Positions 12,776 through 22,539 of a stretch of 64,000 nucleotides of DNA are shown here, piece by piece. The number at the start of each line of letters is the position of its first letter. Positions within the stretch are counted from its first letter, which is position 1. Position numbers and translations under genes: made by a program. Source of the DNA: Symbiodinium natans (Eukaryota > Sar > Dinophyceae > Suessiales > Symbiodiniaceae); assembly GCA_905221605.1 (NCBI GenBank), contig CAJNDS010002105.1, positions 246,001-310,000 on the forward strand. Reading direction: 5' to 3'. A model generated the notes under the pieces. It was not told the DNA's origin and made no database searches. It worked only from the letters and a program-made list of their open reading frames with translations.

Positions 12776-12831
12776 CCAGCAATGACTTCCAAGTCGACCA
12801 TGTTGATACCAGTACGAAAGACTTGATTGAA
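12776..12831 (-). CDS. Internal exon of gene H
   Basis: A 56-nt exon between a TCTAAAG acceptor and a GTGTCC donor. It encodes FNQVFRTGINMVDLEVIAG and ends in phase 2. It links in phase to exons on both sides. The motif does not identify a family for me. Confidence 0.65.
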
Positions 12832-12972
12832 CTTTAGAATGCAAACTGCGCGAAGCCACCACTACTGTCTGCCACTTGCCAAAAACCCTGAGTCCCTCAT
12901 CGGCTCAGCCCGAGTGACCGAGTCTATCGATGACAAGACACGTTACTTCAACGGAGCGGACCCCTGACGTAC

Positions 12973-13020
12973 CTCTGCATCTCCGTAAACAGGGGGCAAG
13001 TTGGCGCCACCGAAGGTCAG
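12973..13020 (-). CDS. Internal exon of gene H
   Basis: A 48-nt, phase 0-0 exon bounded by a CTCATAG acceptor and a strong GTACGT donor. It encodes LTFGGANLPPVYGDAE. Joined to the next two exons it gives a continuous 3' gene end. A further upstream peptide, CKRRLERGAIPDVAALG, near 13040-13094 after a TTTTTGCAG acceptor, may belong to the same gene but its donor phase does not fit. Confidence 0.6.
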
Positions 13021-13099
13021 CTATGAGACGATTTGACCCAAAGCTGCCACGTCGGGGATGGCCCCTCTTTCAAGCCGACGTTTGCACTGCAAAAAGTTT

Positions 13100-13719
13100 G
13101 CAGCATGGCAAGATGACAAGATGTTCGCTTTCATGCATCGCTGTGGATGTGGACATGAAGAAACACGATGAACACAAAATGAACTTGGTCAGTTGGGTGC
13201 CAAATCAGTCTGCTCCGCAGCAAGCTACTAGCCAGCATCGCCAGCATCGCTTGATGCCAGCCGCTGTGCGGTTTCCGGTTTCCGGCCAACTTCCTTCGCA
13301 GTGTCAACTCTTGAAAAGTTCGATCCCTGGCTTTGCGTGCTCTGAGCAATTAGGGAAGGCCAAGAATCGCTTTCGGATTCTCCCGGAGCTCCGTCGCACA
13401 TTTGCTTTCCCGGAGCTCCGTTGCATGCGCTTTGCCGACACAAAAGGACGAGCGCAAGTTACGAAATCACGATGGTTGGATCATGGGACAGTTCCGGATA
13501 TAACTGGGCACAGGCCATGAGGGAGCGAGCTGATCGCATCAACCATCAAAGCCATCCAACTTTGTGGTACATGGAGTTTTCTGGTCGAGATCCTTGCACG
13601 CTGTTGTACCGTCTCAAGAGACAGAGAGCAAAAGAGGAAAGGAGGCAGGAGCTGCGACCACTCTCTTTTTGCTTTCAGGCAACGACCTCAAGAATATGCA
13701 AGAGGACACACACCCGGCC
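13100..13719. other. Mostly non-coding, possible gene H introns
   Basis: No exon here passed both the peptide and splice-site tests. A minus-strand segment reading TAKEVGRKPETAQRLASS near 13230-13290 is a weak candidate. Confidence 0.3.
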
Positions 13720-13721
13720 TT

Positions 13722-13780
13722 GAAGTCGAAGTATCGTGGGGCATATCCAATGTGCTTGGGGATCTCGTCGCTATCACCTG
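13722..13780 (-). CDS. Candidate exon of unrecognised gene I
   Basis: The minus strand encodes DSDEIPKHIGYAPRYFDFK, preceded by an AACCAG acceptor and followed by GCCGGG, a possible GC donor. The peptide looks coding. The adjoining upstream frame (GNIPGLDRCREIERRFSNQ) could instead use the same GTGATA as a donor, so the exon boundary is uncertain. No family recognised. Confidence 0.4.
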
Positions 13781-14806
13781 GTTCGAGAACCGCCTCTCAA
13801 TTTCACGGCAGCGATCCAATCCAGGAATATTGCCGCTTGCGCGGCTGAAGTGGCGACGGCTCAGTGTCATCGGCGCTGACAGCGATACACCTTTTCAGAG
13901 TCACCAGTAGCACGTGCACAGATCTGGCGACAACGACATCAGGTTATCACTGCGCGTCCTCTTGCTTGAATTGCTCCAGTTCGTTGCTTTGGCAGGTGTG
14001 CATTCTACAACCCAGGGAGCGCACCGTGTCCGGAAAGCCAGCAAGCGCACACACGACTCAACCTGACGAGCACGATTGCAGCCCGAGGAACTACACCGGG
14101 CACTCACTTGGTGCACGTGCACGACGTGCAGTACATGCCCCGGACCCATTCCTCGCGCCCTGGACATTCTGCAGCATGTGTAGGGTTTGTGCAAGTATCC
14201 CAGAAAGGACACAGAAGGAACCATATATGCACTCACCGAGAACAACAGTATAAACCATACTTTATGTCACTTCAGCGCACTGCAACTTAAGTATATACAT
14301 ATATGATATGTGTTGAGGCGAATGTTCTCATGCAAGGGTTGGTCTCTAACTTGTAGCATGCATGCTGTGGCTCTGATGTTAATTCAGCAGCATCTGCAAA
14401 AGCTTGGGCCAACAGACAAAAGCCGGCAGCGCGCAAGGAGCTCTACAACACAAGCTGATATACGCACATGCCCTCAAGACTCCGCTGAAATCCTGAAATC
14501 CCGTTTAGCAGGCTTTGGATGTCCTGCTCTTTGCACCCTGCAGAGCCCTGCATCTTGCAGGAATCGCGAAGGCGCGCATGAAACCGGATGCACAAAGCGT
14601 CCGAAGCGTTAGCAGAGCACGTGTACCAGCAGGCTGCTCTCGCCCACTGTCACAGTGCAAAGGTGCATCTCCTCTTCAACTCTGTGCAGAGGGGTGGTGC
14701 TCTCCGGGGCTGACAGAAAGGCGACGCGCGCTCGGCATTGGGCTGAGCAGAGATGCCTGCACGGTGCGAGGCGACAGGGAGTCAACAAGCGACAGGCAGA
14801 AGAGAA
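13781..14806. other. No firm gene call
   Basis: Open frames overlap on both strands without splice support. An AT-rich patch (TATATACATATATGATATG) lies near 14288-14312. Confidence 0.4.
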
Positions 14807-14941
14807 AGCAGCAGAGAAGGAGAAGCCAAGAACATTGCAGAGTTTCATGCAATTTCTATCCTGCTCTTACAGACATATTATGGAGCGCCTGTGCAGAAGC
14901 AGCTGCAAGCAGATTTGTGTGCGGCTGTCCTGGCTGTCCGA
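14807..14941 (+). CDS. Penultimate exon of gene G
   Basis: The plus-strand frame reads GEAKNIAEFHAISILLLQTY, then YGAPVQKQLQADLCAAVLAV and R, and ends in phase 0 at a consensus GTGAGT donor. The segment looks like two amphipathic helices. The acceptor is probably the GGCAG just upstream, but the 5' edge is not certain. It joins in phase to the terminal exon at 14998 across a 56-nt intron. Family not recognised. Confidence 0.55.
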
Positions 14942-14997
14942 GTGAGTTTGGAAAGGGCTAATGTGAGTCGATAGCGTTTGCGATGCATCGCATGCAG

Positions 14998-15084
14998 AAC
15001 ATGCTCCAACGATCTCCACTGAAGCTTGTAAACAGGATGAGAACTGTGCCCTTGAGCAAGTTCACGAGATTCGGGGGCATCTGA
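14998..15084 (+). CDS. Terminal exon of gene G
   Basis: This 87-nt exon follows a CGCATGCAG acceptor and encodes NMLQRSPLKLVNRMRTVPLS, then KFTRFGGI and a TGA stop. The C-terminal tail is basic. The intron from 14942 to 14997 has GTGAGT and CAG ends and keeps phase 0, so the pair of exons is well supported even though the protein is unknown. Confidence 0.6.
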   Translation, partial: NMLQRSPLKLVNRMRTVPLSKFTRFGGI

Positions 15085-15197
15085 CCGCTAGCAGACAGCT
15101 CAACGGTGCTTCCAAATATGAAGATCACAAGCCCCCAAATTTCAAAACATGTCCAGAATAGACTGTGGAAGGGTTTTGCGTTTTTGAGGTGGTAATG

Positions 15198-15590
15198 CTA
15201 ATTGTGCTTCTTGCCTTCAGACCGCCGGAGCTGTGGAATCGGCGGTGGCAATGGTGGTGGCGGCCGCGGGCTTGATGCCAACTGTGGCGTCGATCGCGTC
15301 ACCGGAGACCCACCATACCCACCAAGCAGTGGCACCGCAGACATGCGGTCGCAACTTGAAGCCTGGTAGGGGCAACTGCCGTTTCCCCACAATGTGCCAT
15401 GCACTTTGCCGCGTGCCTGCGCGGGATTCACAGGACTGGCGGCGGCTGACGATGATCCGTCGGACTCGCCGACTGCATCTGCCTGCCAATGCACAAGCTT
15501 GTCCGCAGGAAGGCCCCGGCGCCGCCTGAGAGGCATGTGGAACCCCGATCTGGTCCCCTTCATCGCCAACCCCCTCCACCAAAACACGAA
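15198..15590 (-). CDS. Possible last exon of gene B (Pro/Ser-rich)
   Basis: A minus-strand frame encodes SGFHMPLRRRRGLPADKLVH, followed by a Ser/Ala/Pro-rich tail with runs of proline (RPPPPLPPPIPQL) and a stop at 15198. A second frame on the same strand is also open, and neither joins the preceding exon in phase with certainty. It may be the disordered C-terminus of gene B or untranslated sequence. Confidence 0.3.
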   Translation of the reverse strand, partial: FVFWWRGLAMKGTRSGFHMPLRRRRGLPADKLVHWQADAVGESDGSSSAAASPVNPAQARGKVHGTLWGNGSCPYQASSCDRMSAVPLLGGYGGSPVTRSTPQLASSPRPPPPLPPPIPQLRRSEGKKHN

Positions 15591-15651
15591 ATAAGACACA
15601 CCCTTTCTGTGCGACCCCCACCCCCACAGACGCCCGTTGTCCACGCCACAC

Positions 15652-15745
15652 CTCGCTTTGGGGCCGGCGCCGAGGCGATGCGCGCAAGCATGTTTGCAAT
15701 CTGCCGCACACTTTTCCGCTCCCTCTGCCAGAGAGGTGCAAACCT
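15652..15745 (-). CDS. Internal exon of gene B
   Basis: A 94-nt exon from a GGGAAAG acceptor to a GTGTGG donor. It encodes RFAPLWQRERKSVRQIANML, then ARIASAPAPKR: basic, helix-forming, and coding-like. It starts in phase 0, in agreement with the phase-0 end of the exon at 15855. No family recognised. Confidence 0.5.
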
Positions 15746-15854
15746 CTTTCCCTTCACCCCCCCTGCTCGCCGTGTGGCGACGGTTTAAGGTTTGACTTGA
15801 GACAGGCCCTGGCCGAGGCGGGTCGCTCAGCGTTAAAATTCAACTTCCTATTAC

Positions 15855-16133
15855 CTTGCACTGTTGTGAGAGGGGCCCGCCTCCTCTCCTGCTGTTCGAG
15901 GCCTTGGTCTCCGCTTCTCCCGCGGAACTGTCGGCCTTGCGCACGTTGATGCTGGAGTTCATATCAAAGAACAGCCCCACCTCACGGGTGCACCTCTTTG
16001 GCAAGGGCATGGAGGGAGATCTGGACAGCCCATTCTTGCTCGCAGGTGTTCCTTCGCTGTGGGAGTCAGGTGCATCTGGACTTTCGACATCAAGTGCTTG
16101 CAGCAGCCGCACGGCGCCCAAGTATGCGCGGCG
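15855..16133 (-). CDS. Internal exon of gene B
   Basis: This exon runs from a TTTTGTAAG acceptor to a GTAATA donor. The peptide begins RRAYLGAVRLLQALDVESPD, passes through a Ser/Pro-rich stretch, and ends VGLFFDMNSSINVRKADSS, then a Gly/Arg-rich tail. Both ends are in phase 0. The region between the ordered segments is probably disordered. No catalytic motif is seen. Confidence 0.5.
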
Positions 16134-16297
16134 CTTACAAAACACTGACACAGTCTTCTGCCTGACTCTTCCATTGCCGCACGCAGAAGCGCCTTCGGTT
16201 GCCATGGTTGACCATGCCAATGATATGAGCTGTCGTGAGCAGAAACTCTGCACAGCGCTTTGCCTTCCCTGCGGCCGCAACTATGACTGGCGCAGAC

Positions 16298-16404
16298 CTT
16301 TGCCGGTGAGCTTTTGGGTCCATCGGCAAACGCTTCTGCCATCCAGGTTGGCCACTTGTCAGGATCAGAACTGGCTTCTTTGGCGGACCAAGGGCGTCTT
16401 GCAC
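16298..16404 (-). CDS. Internal exon of gene B
   Basis: Flanked by TTCAGTTGCAG and GTCTGC. It encodes ARRPWSAKEASSDPDKWPTW, then MAEAFADGPKSSPAK. The Trp-containing segment looks like a short folded or interaction motif. It joins in phase to the next exon across a 164-nt intron, and to a 24-nt microexon upstream. Confidence 0.55.
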
Positions 16405-16424
16405 CTGCAACTGAAAGCACATAC

Positions 16425-16448
16425 CGCAGCTCGCAGCACTCCAACAGG
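16425..16448 (-). CDS. Putative 24-nt microexon of gene B
   Basis: Between a TTTTCCTAG acceptor and a GTATGT donor lie 24 nt that, with the neighbouring exon, read CWSAASCGARRPW in frame. Both splice signals are good and the phases match. The very small size makes it a candidate rather than a certain exon. Confidence 0.4.
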
Positions 16449-16591
16449 CTAGGAAAATATGCTGCGCATTGTGCAGCTTTGGGTCGTTTCAGATTGCTCC
16501 TTCTGAATCATAGGGGAAATCAGTGTCTGAAGCAACCGTTTGGCACAACAAACCCGGGGTGAGAGCACGTGAGAATACAACTTGCACGCAA

Positions 16592-16735
16592 GCGCACACA
16601 CACACACACATAATATCTATATATCTGTATATATACAAGCGAGAGAGCGAACGAGAGAGAGAGAGAGAGAGCGGGAGCGAGCGAGCGAGTCAGCGAGAGA
16701 GAGAGAGAGAGAGTGAGAGAGTGAGACTGCAAGCT
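16592..16735. repeat. CA, TA and GA microsatellites
   Basis: A CA repeat, a short TA stretch, then a long run of GA interrupted by GC. Open frames through it encode only Ser/Leu or Arg/Glu runs and are not genes. It probably sits in an intron of gene B. Confidence 0.85.
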
Positions 16736-16889
16736 GCAGCCCCAGAGAGAAGCATCTTCCGGCCAGGCCACTGCTGGTTGCGGACATCAGGGTCGAGTCC
16801 TGCAGACGTGGAGCAAAAATACTGCAGGCCAGCATATGCCAGCTGGCACATCCCCCCTCCCTCCCCCCCCGCCGCCCGTAAAAACAAAT

Positions 16890-17080
16890 GCTGCAGCGCG
16901 CGGATGCACCTACGGGTTTTTGCGTGCGTGGGATCTCAACTTCAATGACATGGCCTCGGACTTCCAACTTCCGGGGAAAGCAGGAAGCGGAGGTGGCGCC
17001 TGTGATGTTCGGCATCCTAAGAATTTCCAAGAGCTTCTGTTGGAGCACGGCCTCTCCCAATCGCGCTGAAAAAGGCCTGC
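16890..17080 (-). CDS. Probable exon of gene B
   Basis: After a CAATGCAG acceptor the minus-strand frame reads RLGEAVLQQKLLEILRMPNI, then FPRKLEVRGHVIEVEIPRT, with alternating hydrophobic positions typical of beta strands. The plus strand is also open here (FLRAWDLNFNDMASDFQLP), so strand assignment rests on the neighbouring minus-strand exons. The 5' phase does not match cleanly and the bounds are approximate. Confidence 0.4.
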
Positions 17081-17109
17081 ATTGCACAGAGTGCCTCAAG
17101 GTTGTCAGC

Positions 17110-17291
17110 TCTCAGAAAGTTTCAGAACTGTCAGAGCGGCCGAATCAAGCATCATCAAGCCAACGCTGAGCCTGGAGGCCAAGATCTGTTTGCCTGGCTC
17201 TGAACCTCCAAATTTGATGACAGCATATGACAGCCGTTCTGTGCACATGGCCAGGGCGCCCCGGAGCTGCTTAATGAGACTCGCCTTTCTC
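17110..17291 (-). CDS. Probable exon of gene B
   Basis: The frame encodes KASLIKQLRGALAMCTERLS, then YAVIKFGGSEPGKQILASR and LSVGLMMLDSAALT. It looks like an ordered alpha/beta segment. A CTGTTGAG acceptor lies upstream and GTTCTG is a possible donor. Family unknown. Confidence 0.45.
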
Positions 17292-17299
17292 AACAGGCT

Positions 17300-18512
17300 C
17301 CGAAGACCGCTGCCGCTGAACCCGCGTCCTCTTTCTACGTGCTTCTAGCGCTCAGAGATGAGATGAGATGAGTGTGCCCCCAACCTCAAATCGTTAACAG
17401 ATGCTGAGCGCGACAGGGCTGCCTTCAAGCTTCAAGTGGATTTCAAGGATTCAAGAGGCCTCTCTCTTTTGAAAGCCGTTGCTCTGCAAGCCTCAGATCG
17501 CAATGGTGGCTCGAATTTCTCGGTGTCCACCGTGTCCACCTGATCAAGTGCACGTATAGGGAAGCTGTCTTTGCAATTTAGGGCACACGTGTGAACGTGC
17601 AAGCCTTCTGTGTCTCATCGTCCACCCCTGCAGGGCCTCTGAGTCAGAGGTGGGAGAAAACAAGAGGACTCTCTCAGACTCAAAGTCCGCGTAGAGAAAA
17701 CCCTCGCAAGTGCTCCGGAGATGCGCTGACAGATGCACACACACACACACAGGGGGCCTACGGACTTCTTCCGGACTATGGAGCCCTTGAAGAACGTGAG
17801 CCTGCAGGTGAACAGGTATGGAGCGGTGCCTTTGATGTGTTCTTGCCACTCGCGCGCCTGTCCACATCCTTTGGAAGACGTTTGGGCTGAAAGGCGAAGA
17901 CGGTTCGCCCACGGGTGTTTTGGAGCATCAATCATGGAGCACCATCGCCCGAGAAATGAGAGTCGAGTCTACCAACATACTACCAAGCAATACTACCACA
18001 GATCGGTCTAGACTCTAGCATCCTCGCTCACTTTCACCTTGGAACGCTCACGTGGGTACGGGTTTGGCATCAATCGTGCGTCTGGGGAGCCTCTGCTGCG
18101 ATGTTCCTTCACTAGCCTACTTGAACAAAACACAGACATACCCTGCTGCCCACGCGGCCAGATGGATGCTTGCCAATCTGCTCATGGTCCTACCCTGTAG
18201 CCGCCAACTTTTCCAGGCAACGGTGCTCAAGTCCGCACAGCTTTGCAACACGGAAGCACTCATAAGCAGTCAGTAGCCGTCACAAGCCACAGTACTGCTT
18301 GGAACTTGTTGCAAGCTGAATGTACACAGATTTCCCTGTGGGCATGCAAATCATCCGAAACGCAGGTGGAATTCGGAAGATGAGGTTCCTCCTTCAAAGC
18401 TGTACATGCGTGCTGGCAGATGTGAGCATCCGCACACTGGACGTCACAGTGCTGGGACTGTAAATGGCCACAACTACCCACAAACATGCACGAGCGAGCG
18501 GAAACCCATTGC
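17300..18512. other. No supported gene
   Basis: Short CA repeat near 17733-17750. No exon with matching splice sites was found on either strand. Confidence 0.4.
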
Positions 18513-19295
18513 CTACGGAAATGGGGAACTCTGCTGCAGCTTCTCTTCAAGCTGGCTGAAACGATCTGAGGTAAGTATTGTAGGCAAATCATCTGGAACT
18601 TCATAGGCCTCCTTGCCATAGTCTACATCCTTCTCCACCGGGGTCACTTGTCGGGAGGTCATGGAAACGCCATCTGTGATGGTGCTCCCTACCGTGGACG
18701 CAGGGGTTGACGATAAATCCTTGGTCGAGTTGAGAAAGCCGAGCTGCAACTCCTTCGCATGGATGTCCGAGCAAGCTGAAGTAAAGCCTGCGAACATTGT
18801 GGCCACCATGAAGCCTGAAACCATAACCCACGCGTTCTCCACTTCTTTGGTGAAGCTCTCGCCGAGCCACTCAGCGAGCACTTCAATCAGAACTTTTCCA
18901 GCAAGATTGAAGTACTCTGGCTTCAAGCCATATGCGACATGCCGAATCCCCAACTGCTGCAAGCTCGGAACGAGTTTGGAGCAGTCTTGAATCCCAGCCA
19001 CAGCGCTTCCAACTACAGTAACGAACTTTGCCCACAACTTTCGCAAGGCTGGAGAGTTCGTGGGATCCTCGCCCTCTTCCTCGTCAGTGTCCCAATCCTT
19101 GTAGCGCAAACGTACGCTCATGGGGAACAGAGCCTTCGCTGTGGGCTCCAGTTGGAAGAACTTCTTATAGAATAGGCCTCCGACCGTGTCTGTTCCCAAC
19201 TGCTTCACTTGAAGCCAACTCATTTGCACAGTCGTCAAAGCATTGGAATTGATAGCCAGAGTCGTTCCTACGGGGGGCTGTGCGGACACATGCAT
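18513..19295 (-). CDS. Globin-domain protein, 260 aa
   Basis: A haem-globin fold spans about residues 18-175. CD1 Phe is in the ALFPMS segment (F57), and the proximal F8 His is in LGIRHVAYGLKPEYF (H119), the usual H-V-x-Y-G-V-K pattern of bacterial and protist globins. The E-helix segment reads PALRKLWAKF; where many single-domain globins carry the distal His, this protein appears to have Leu87. Between CD1 and helix E is an acidic insertion (WDTDEEEGEDP). The last 85 residues are outside the globin fold and rich in Ser/Thr. The start at 19295 was chosen because a pyrimidine-rich GCTCTTGCAG lies just before it, which would suit an intron or spliced-leader acceptor. It probably binds O2 or NO or senses redox. 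Intronless as seen. Confidence 0.8.
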   Translation of the reverse strand: MHVSAQPPVGTTLAINSNALTTVQMSWLQVKQLGTDTVGGLFYKKFFQLEPTAKALFPMSVRLRYKDWDTDEEEGEDPTNSPALRKLWAKFVTVVGSAVAGIQDCSKLVPSLQQLGIRHVAYGLKPEYFNLAGKVLIEVLAEWLGESFTKEVENAWVMVSGFMVATMFAGFTSACSDIHAKELQLGFLNSTKDLSSTPASTVGSTITDGVSMTSRQVTPVEKDVDYGKEAYEVPDDLPTILTSDRFSQLEEKLQQSSPFP

Positions 19296-19469
19296 CGACT
19301 GCAAGAGCGCGCCCGGTTCATTAACTAGGTAGCAAAATGGTAGCAAGGCATTTACTCATACACCGAAGGCAGTAACCAGACCTGCGAGCAGCTTGCGAGC
19401 TGTGAGAGTGAAAAGGGGTTGAACACACTGTGATCGGAGATGTGGGTAACTTGTGGCTACATGTGCGGG

Positions 19470-20106
19470 TCACACGTGAGCAAAAGGATTGGCACGTTTC
19501 AAGCCTGGAGGTCCACGCGGCAGCGATTGAGTTGGAGGGTCCACTGCCGTAGTACCACCAGATGCTTCGGCATACTCCCGCAGTCGCCTAGAAGGCAAGG
19601 ACGGGCAGGGGGGCTGGCCAGGCAGAGGCGCGTTGTTGAGACATGCGTCATTGAGCTTCACTATGCTTTCACTGCTAGCCGCATGTACGCGCCTCTTGAG
19701 TTTGACAATGTGGCCCGACGGCATGCCGGCATCCCGCATGTGCTCCTCCTCGATGCCAAGCAACGTCTCCATGTCATCAAATCCATGATCACGAAGAACC
19801 TCTCAGGAACTGAAGGCTCAGAGGAATTCGGATGTTAAAGCGTGTTGTTTCGTTTCACAACACAAAAAGAGAAAATCTTAAGGGAAGCAAGGCCTCGGCA
19901 TATTGTGGAAGCCCCACGTCGCGAAGGAAGGCTGTGACCGGGCTCTGCTCCAAAGCACGGCGCCGGGCACCCGGCGCACCGATTCCGTTCGATGCACCCA
20001 GGGGGCGCAAAGGTTCACGTGTATCGCGCCGCGCATTCCGTGCGTTGCCCGGTCCGGAGCCGGATGGGGCTGAGAGCTCGCGGCGATCTTGCCGATACCC
20101 CGACAT
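19470..20106 (-). CDS. SAM-domain protein, two exons, 180 aa
   Basis: Exon 1 is 19894-20106 and exon 2 is 19470-19799. They are separated by a 94-nt intron with a GC donor and AG acceptor. Exon 1 starts MSGYRQDRRE, has an Arg/Gly/Pro-rich segment, and ends VTAFLRDVGLPQYAE. Exon 2 continues VLRDHGFDDMETLLGIEEEH, then MRDAGMPSGHIVKLKRRV. Joined, they form one sterile alpha motif with the expected landmarks: GL-x-x-YAE, the central LL-x-I-x-E-E, and the G-H-x-x-K-L-x-R end. SAM domains mediate protein-protein or RNA contacts. The C-terminal 80 residues are probably disordered. Exact frame continuity across the intron supports the model. Upstream 5' exons cannot be ruled out. Confidence 0.8.
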
Positions 20107-20149
20107 CGTGCCCCACCACAACAGCTACCTATACCAAGCAATAACTAGG

Positions 20150-20430
20150 AGCCGCAAATTGCTTCACAAGTCCAGGATGCGGCAAGTGCCATGGCGCGAC
20201 CAAGCACGTAAGAGCCGTGGGAACGCCTGCTAGAGTGTCTTTTGGACATCTAACATTCCTCTTGCGTCACCCTGCACCACGATCTGATTTGCGGGCATCA
20301 CACTCTGCAAGTTGCCTTCACACATTCCCAGTATTCATGTCGCTCTGCTTCCCGCATGCTTTTCACAACGGCGTTCTGACATGGTCTGCTTCGGTCAAGC
20401 TGCATGAGATCACCATCGAGCAATGAACTC
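20150..20430 (-). CDS. Exon-like peptides upstream of the SAM gene
   Basis: The minus strand encodes SLLDGDLMQLDRSRPCQNAV, then VKSMREAERHEYWECVKATC, at about 20298-20430. A further peptide AFPRLLRAWSRHGTCRILDL follows a CAG at about 20170-20230. They may be 5' exons of the SAM-domain gene or belong to a separate gene. Splice sites are only partly convincing. Confidence 0.35.
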
Positions 20431-21499
20431 AAAAACGAATCCAAAGGTGATCGCGAGACTGCGAAACATCTTGAGACATTTCGAGACCAGATCTCACCTA
20501 CTCTGCTTCTTCTGTCGTCCGAGCTCTCCGAGCCTTGACACACCAGATCAGTGGAGCCGCTGCAACAGAGGCAGAAAGGCCAATGTCCAGACATGTCCAG
20601 AGCCCACCTCCTCCGCCTTCCACTTCTCTGATGGAACGGTACTTCGCAAGGTAGTTCAGAGTGAGGCCTCGGCGACTCAGCTGGTCTCTGCTGATTCACG
20701 TCTGACACGTCTGACATCATCCGCGTTTTGTAAAGCTTGGTGAAATCTGGTGGTCGGTTGTAGAGGCTAGCCGCTAGCCTAACCTCTGCCTGTGCCGGGA
20801 CAGGAAAAGGTTTGTCGGAGGCTTTATGGCAGGGACTGCATGCTGCACGTGCTGGTCACAACATTCGCGGCGCATTGAACGGAGCGAAGAACGCTGACTT
20901 TTCCGGCACAGCTATGTCAGGCCCACAGCCCGGCAGAGCACGTGCAAAGCCTGTCCAGCACCTTCCAGAAACAGAATCTGTGCTTTTCCGCTTTTGCTGC
21001 TTCTGCCCTGGATGATTGAAAGCCGGCCTGGACCTTCCAAATCTGCTGTCGAAGCTACGGTGGGGGCACTCTCTTCTGAAGCGCCTTACAAGAGCAAATC
21101 AAGCAAACGATTCGAGCGGAGGGAAGCAGAAAAGGCAAAAGCCCCAGGACCCCGACTTGAGGGGCAATCGGAAGTGTCCGACGAGTCCTTTCTCAATGCC
21201 AAATGCACAGTCTCACAGATATCGCATTCGATAATCACTGCCTCGTCCGAGCTTTGCAAAGCGCTTGACCTCGCTGGCGCTGCACCTCACTGCAAGAACC
21301 CTGCCAGAACACTGCCGCCAAGTCAAGGGGAGAGAAAGCCAAATAAAGCTCCAGGCTTTGCCGGAGCCTGGCGGCTTCCCTGTCACAAGTCTTAGCTGTG
21401 CGAGTCTTAACGCAAGCACGCGCAATCATTCCAGCCTCAGCAATTGCATCGCCTCGGCAACCTCTGTTGACGAGTCTTCCTCAACAGAATGGCACAAAC
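20431..21499. other. No supported gene
   Basis: Open frames occur on both strands but none combines a protein-like peptide with splice signals in phase. Confidence 0.4.
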
Positions 21500-22045
21500 T
21501 AGACTCCAACATGTGCGCACCCCTGCCCTTTCCATGGTCCTGAGCGGCAACTGCCATGTGAGCAGCAGCCGTGCAAAGATTGCGAAACACCTCGACCCTC
21601 TCCTGCCGCCCAGCTATCCCCAGCCGCTGCGGCTACAGCAACAAATGTGGGCGAAGTTCGAGCATGCGCATCGGCCTCCTCTTGCACTTCTGCTGCCAAA
21701 CGCGCGAGAAGCACGGCTGTCGCCTCCGCTCAAACGTGAACAAATGCTGGCGCACATGGAGTCAGAGATCAGCAATGCTGCATTTTGCAGCATCGTGCTG
21801 TGCTTGCTCTCAAGAACACTCAGCATGTCAGGCCTTGCACAGCGGAACATGCCTGGCTGTCAATGTAGCTACGTGGCGGAACCGATCATGTGCCCACAGA
21901 TATCCTGGCGCATGCTGCAGAGCCTCACCAGCTCGGCGGTCGCCCCACGCAGCTCCCTCTGCTCTAGGAAGCCGCTTAGGAGCTGTGCCAGTCCTTTTGG
22001 GGCAAGGAGAGACACTTCTTGGATCACACTTTCCCTGACATGCCG
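21500..22045 (-). CDS. Multi-exon hypothetical gene F, partial
   Basis: The best segment (about 21889-22043) follows a GCATGTCAG acceptor and encodes ESVIQEVSLLAPKGLAQLL, then SGFLEQRELRGATAELVRL and CSMRQDICGHMIG. A second segment (about 21720-21850) reads MFRCARPDMLSVLESKHSTM, then LQNAALLISDSMCASIC. A third reads VLLARLAAEVQEEADAHAR. These are helix-rich, Leu/Ala-rich and look like parts of one protein, possibly a helical-repeat protein. The exact exon joins are unresolved; the most direct join would need an implausibly short 30-nt intron. Confidence 0.4.
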
Positions 22046-22539
22046 CGGCGTCTAACCCGCCAGGCCTCCAAGCCACTAGACACGTGGGCGAAAAAGCCAC
22101 TTTGACGCTTTCAGGTGGCTCTGAAGTTTCTGTGGTTGTCCCTTGCACGGCGTCAAGCTTTCAAGCCTCCCCGTATGAGCTTCCTCTGAGGTCAGGCCGT
22201 CCGTCTGGAGGTATAGATACTTTGGCCTTTTTTTGTGACATTTTCAAGCTGAGTGAGGTGCGATGCCTGTGGTACGCGCAGAGTTCAATTTGCGACGCCC
22301 GATCGCAGCCGGAAAAGAAATGAGAAAACCAAAAGGGGACACATAATGTTGGCACCTTCTGCTGAGGTTGAGGATGAACGGTCGGCATCTTATACCTACC
22401 CCTATGCCTTTGCCCGCCCACGCCCGCCCTAACCCACCCAAAAAAGCTCTGAGCGTGTCGGCCGACTCTAATGATTGCCAGATGAGTCGCAGACATCTTC
22501 CTTATGTCTCTCGGCAAACCACGGCGAAAAAGAATGACT

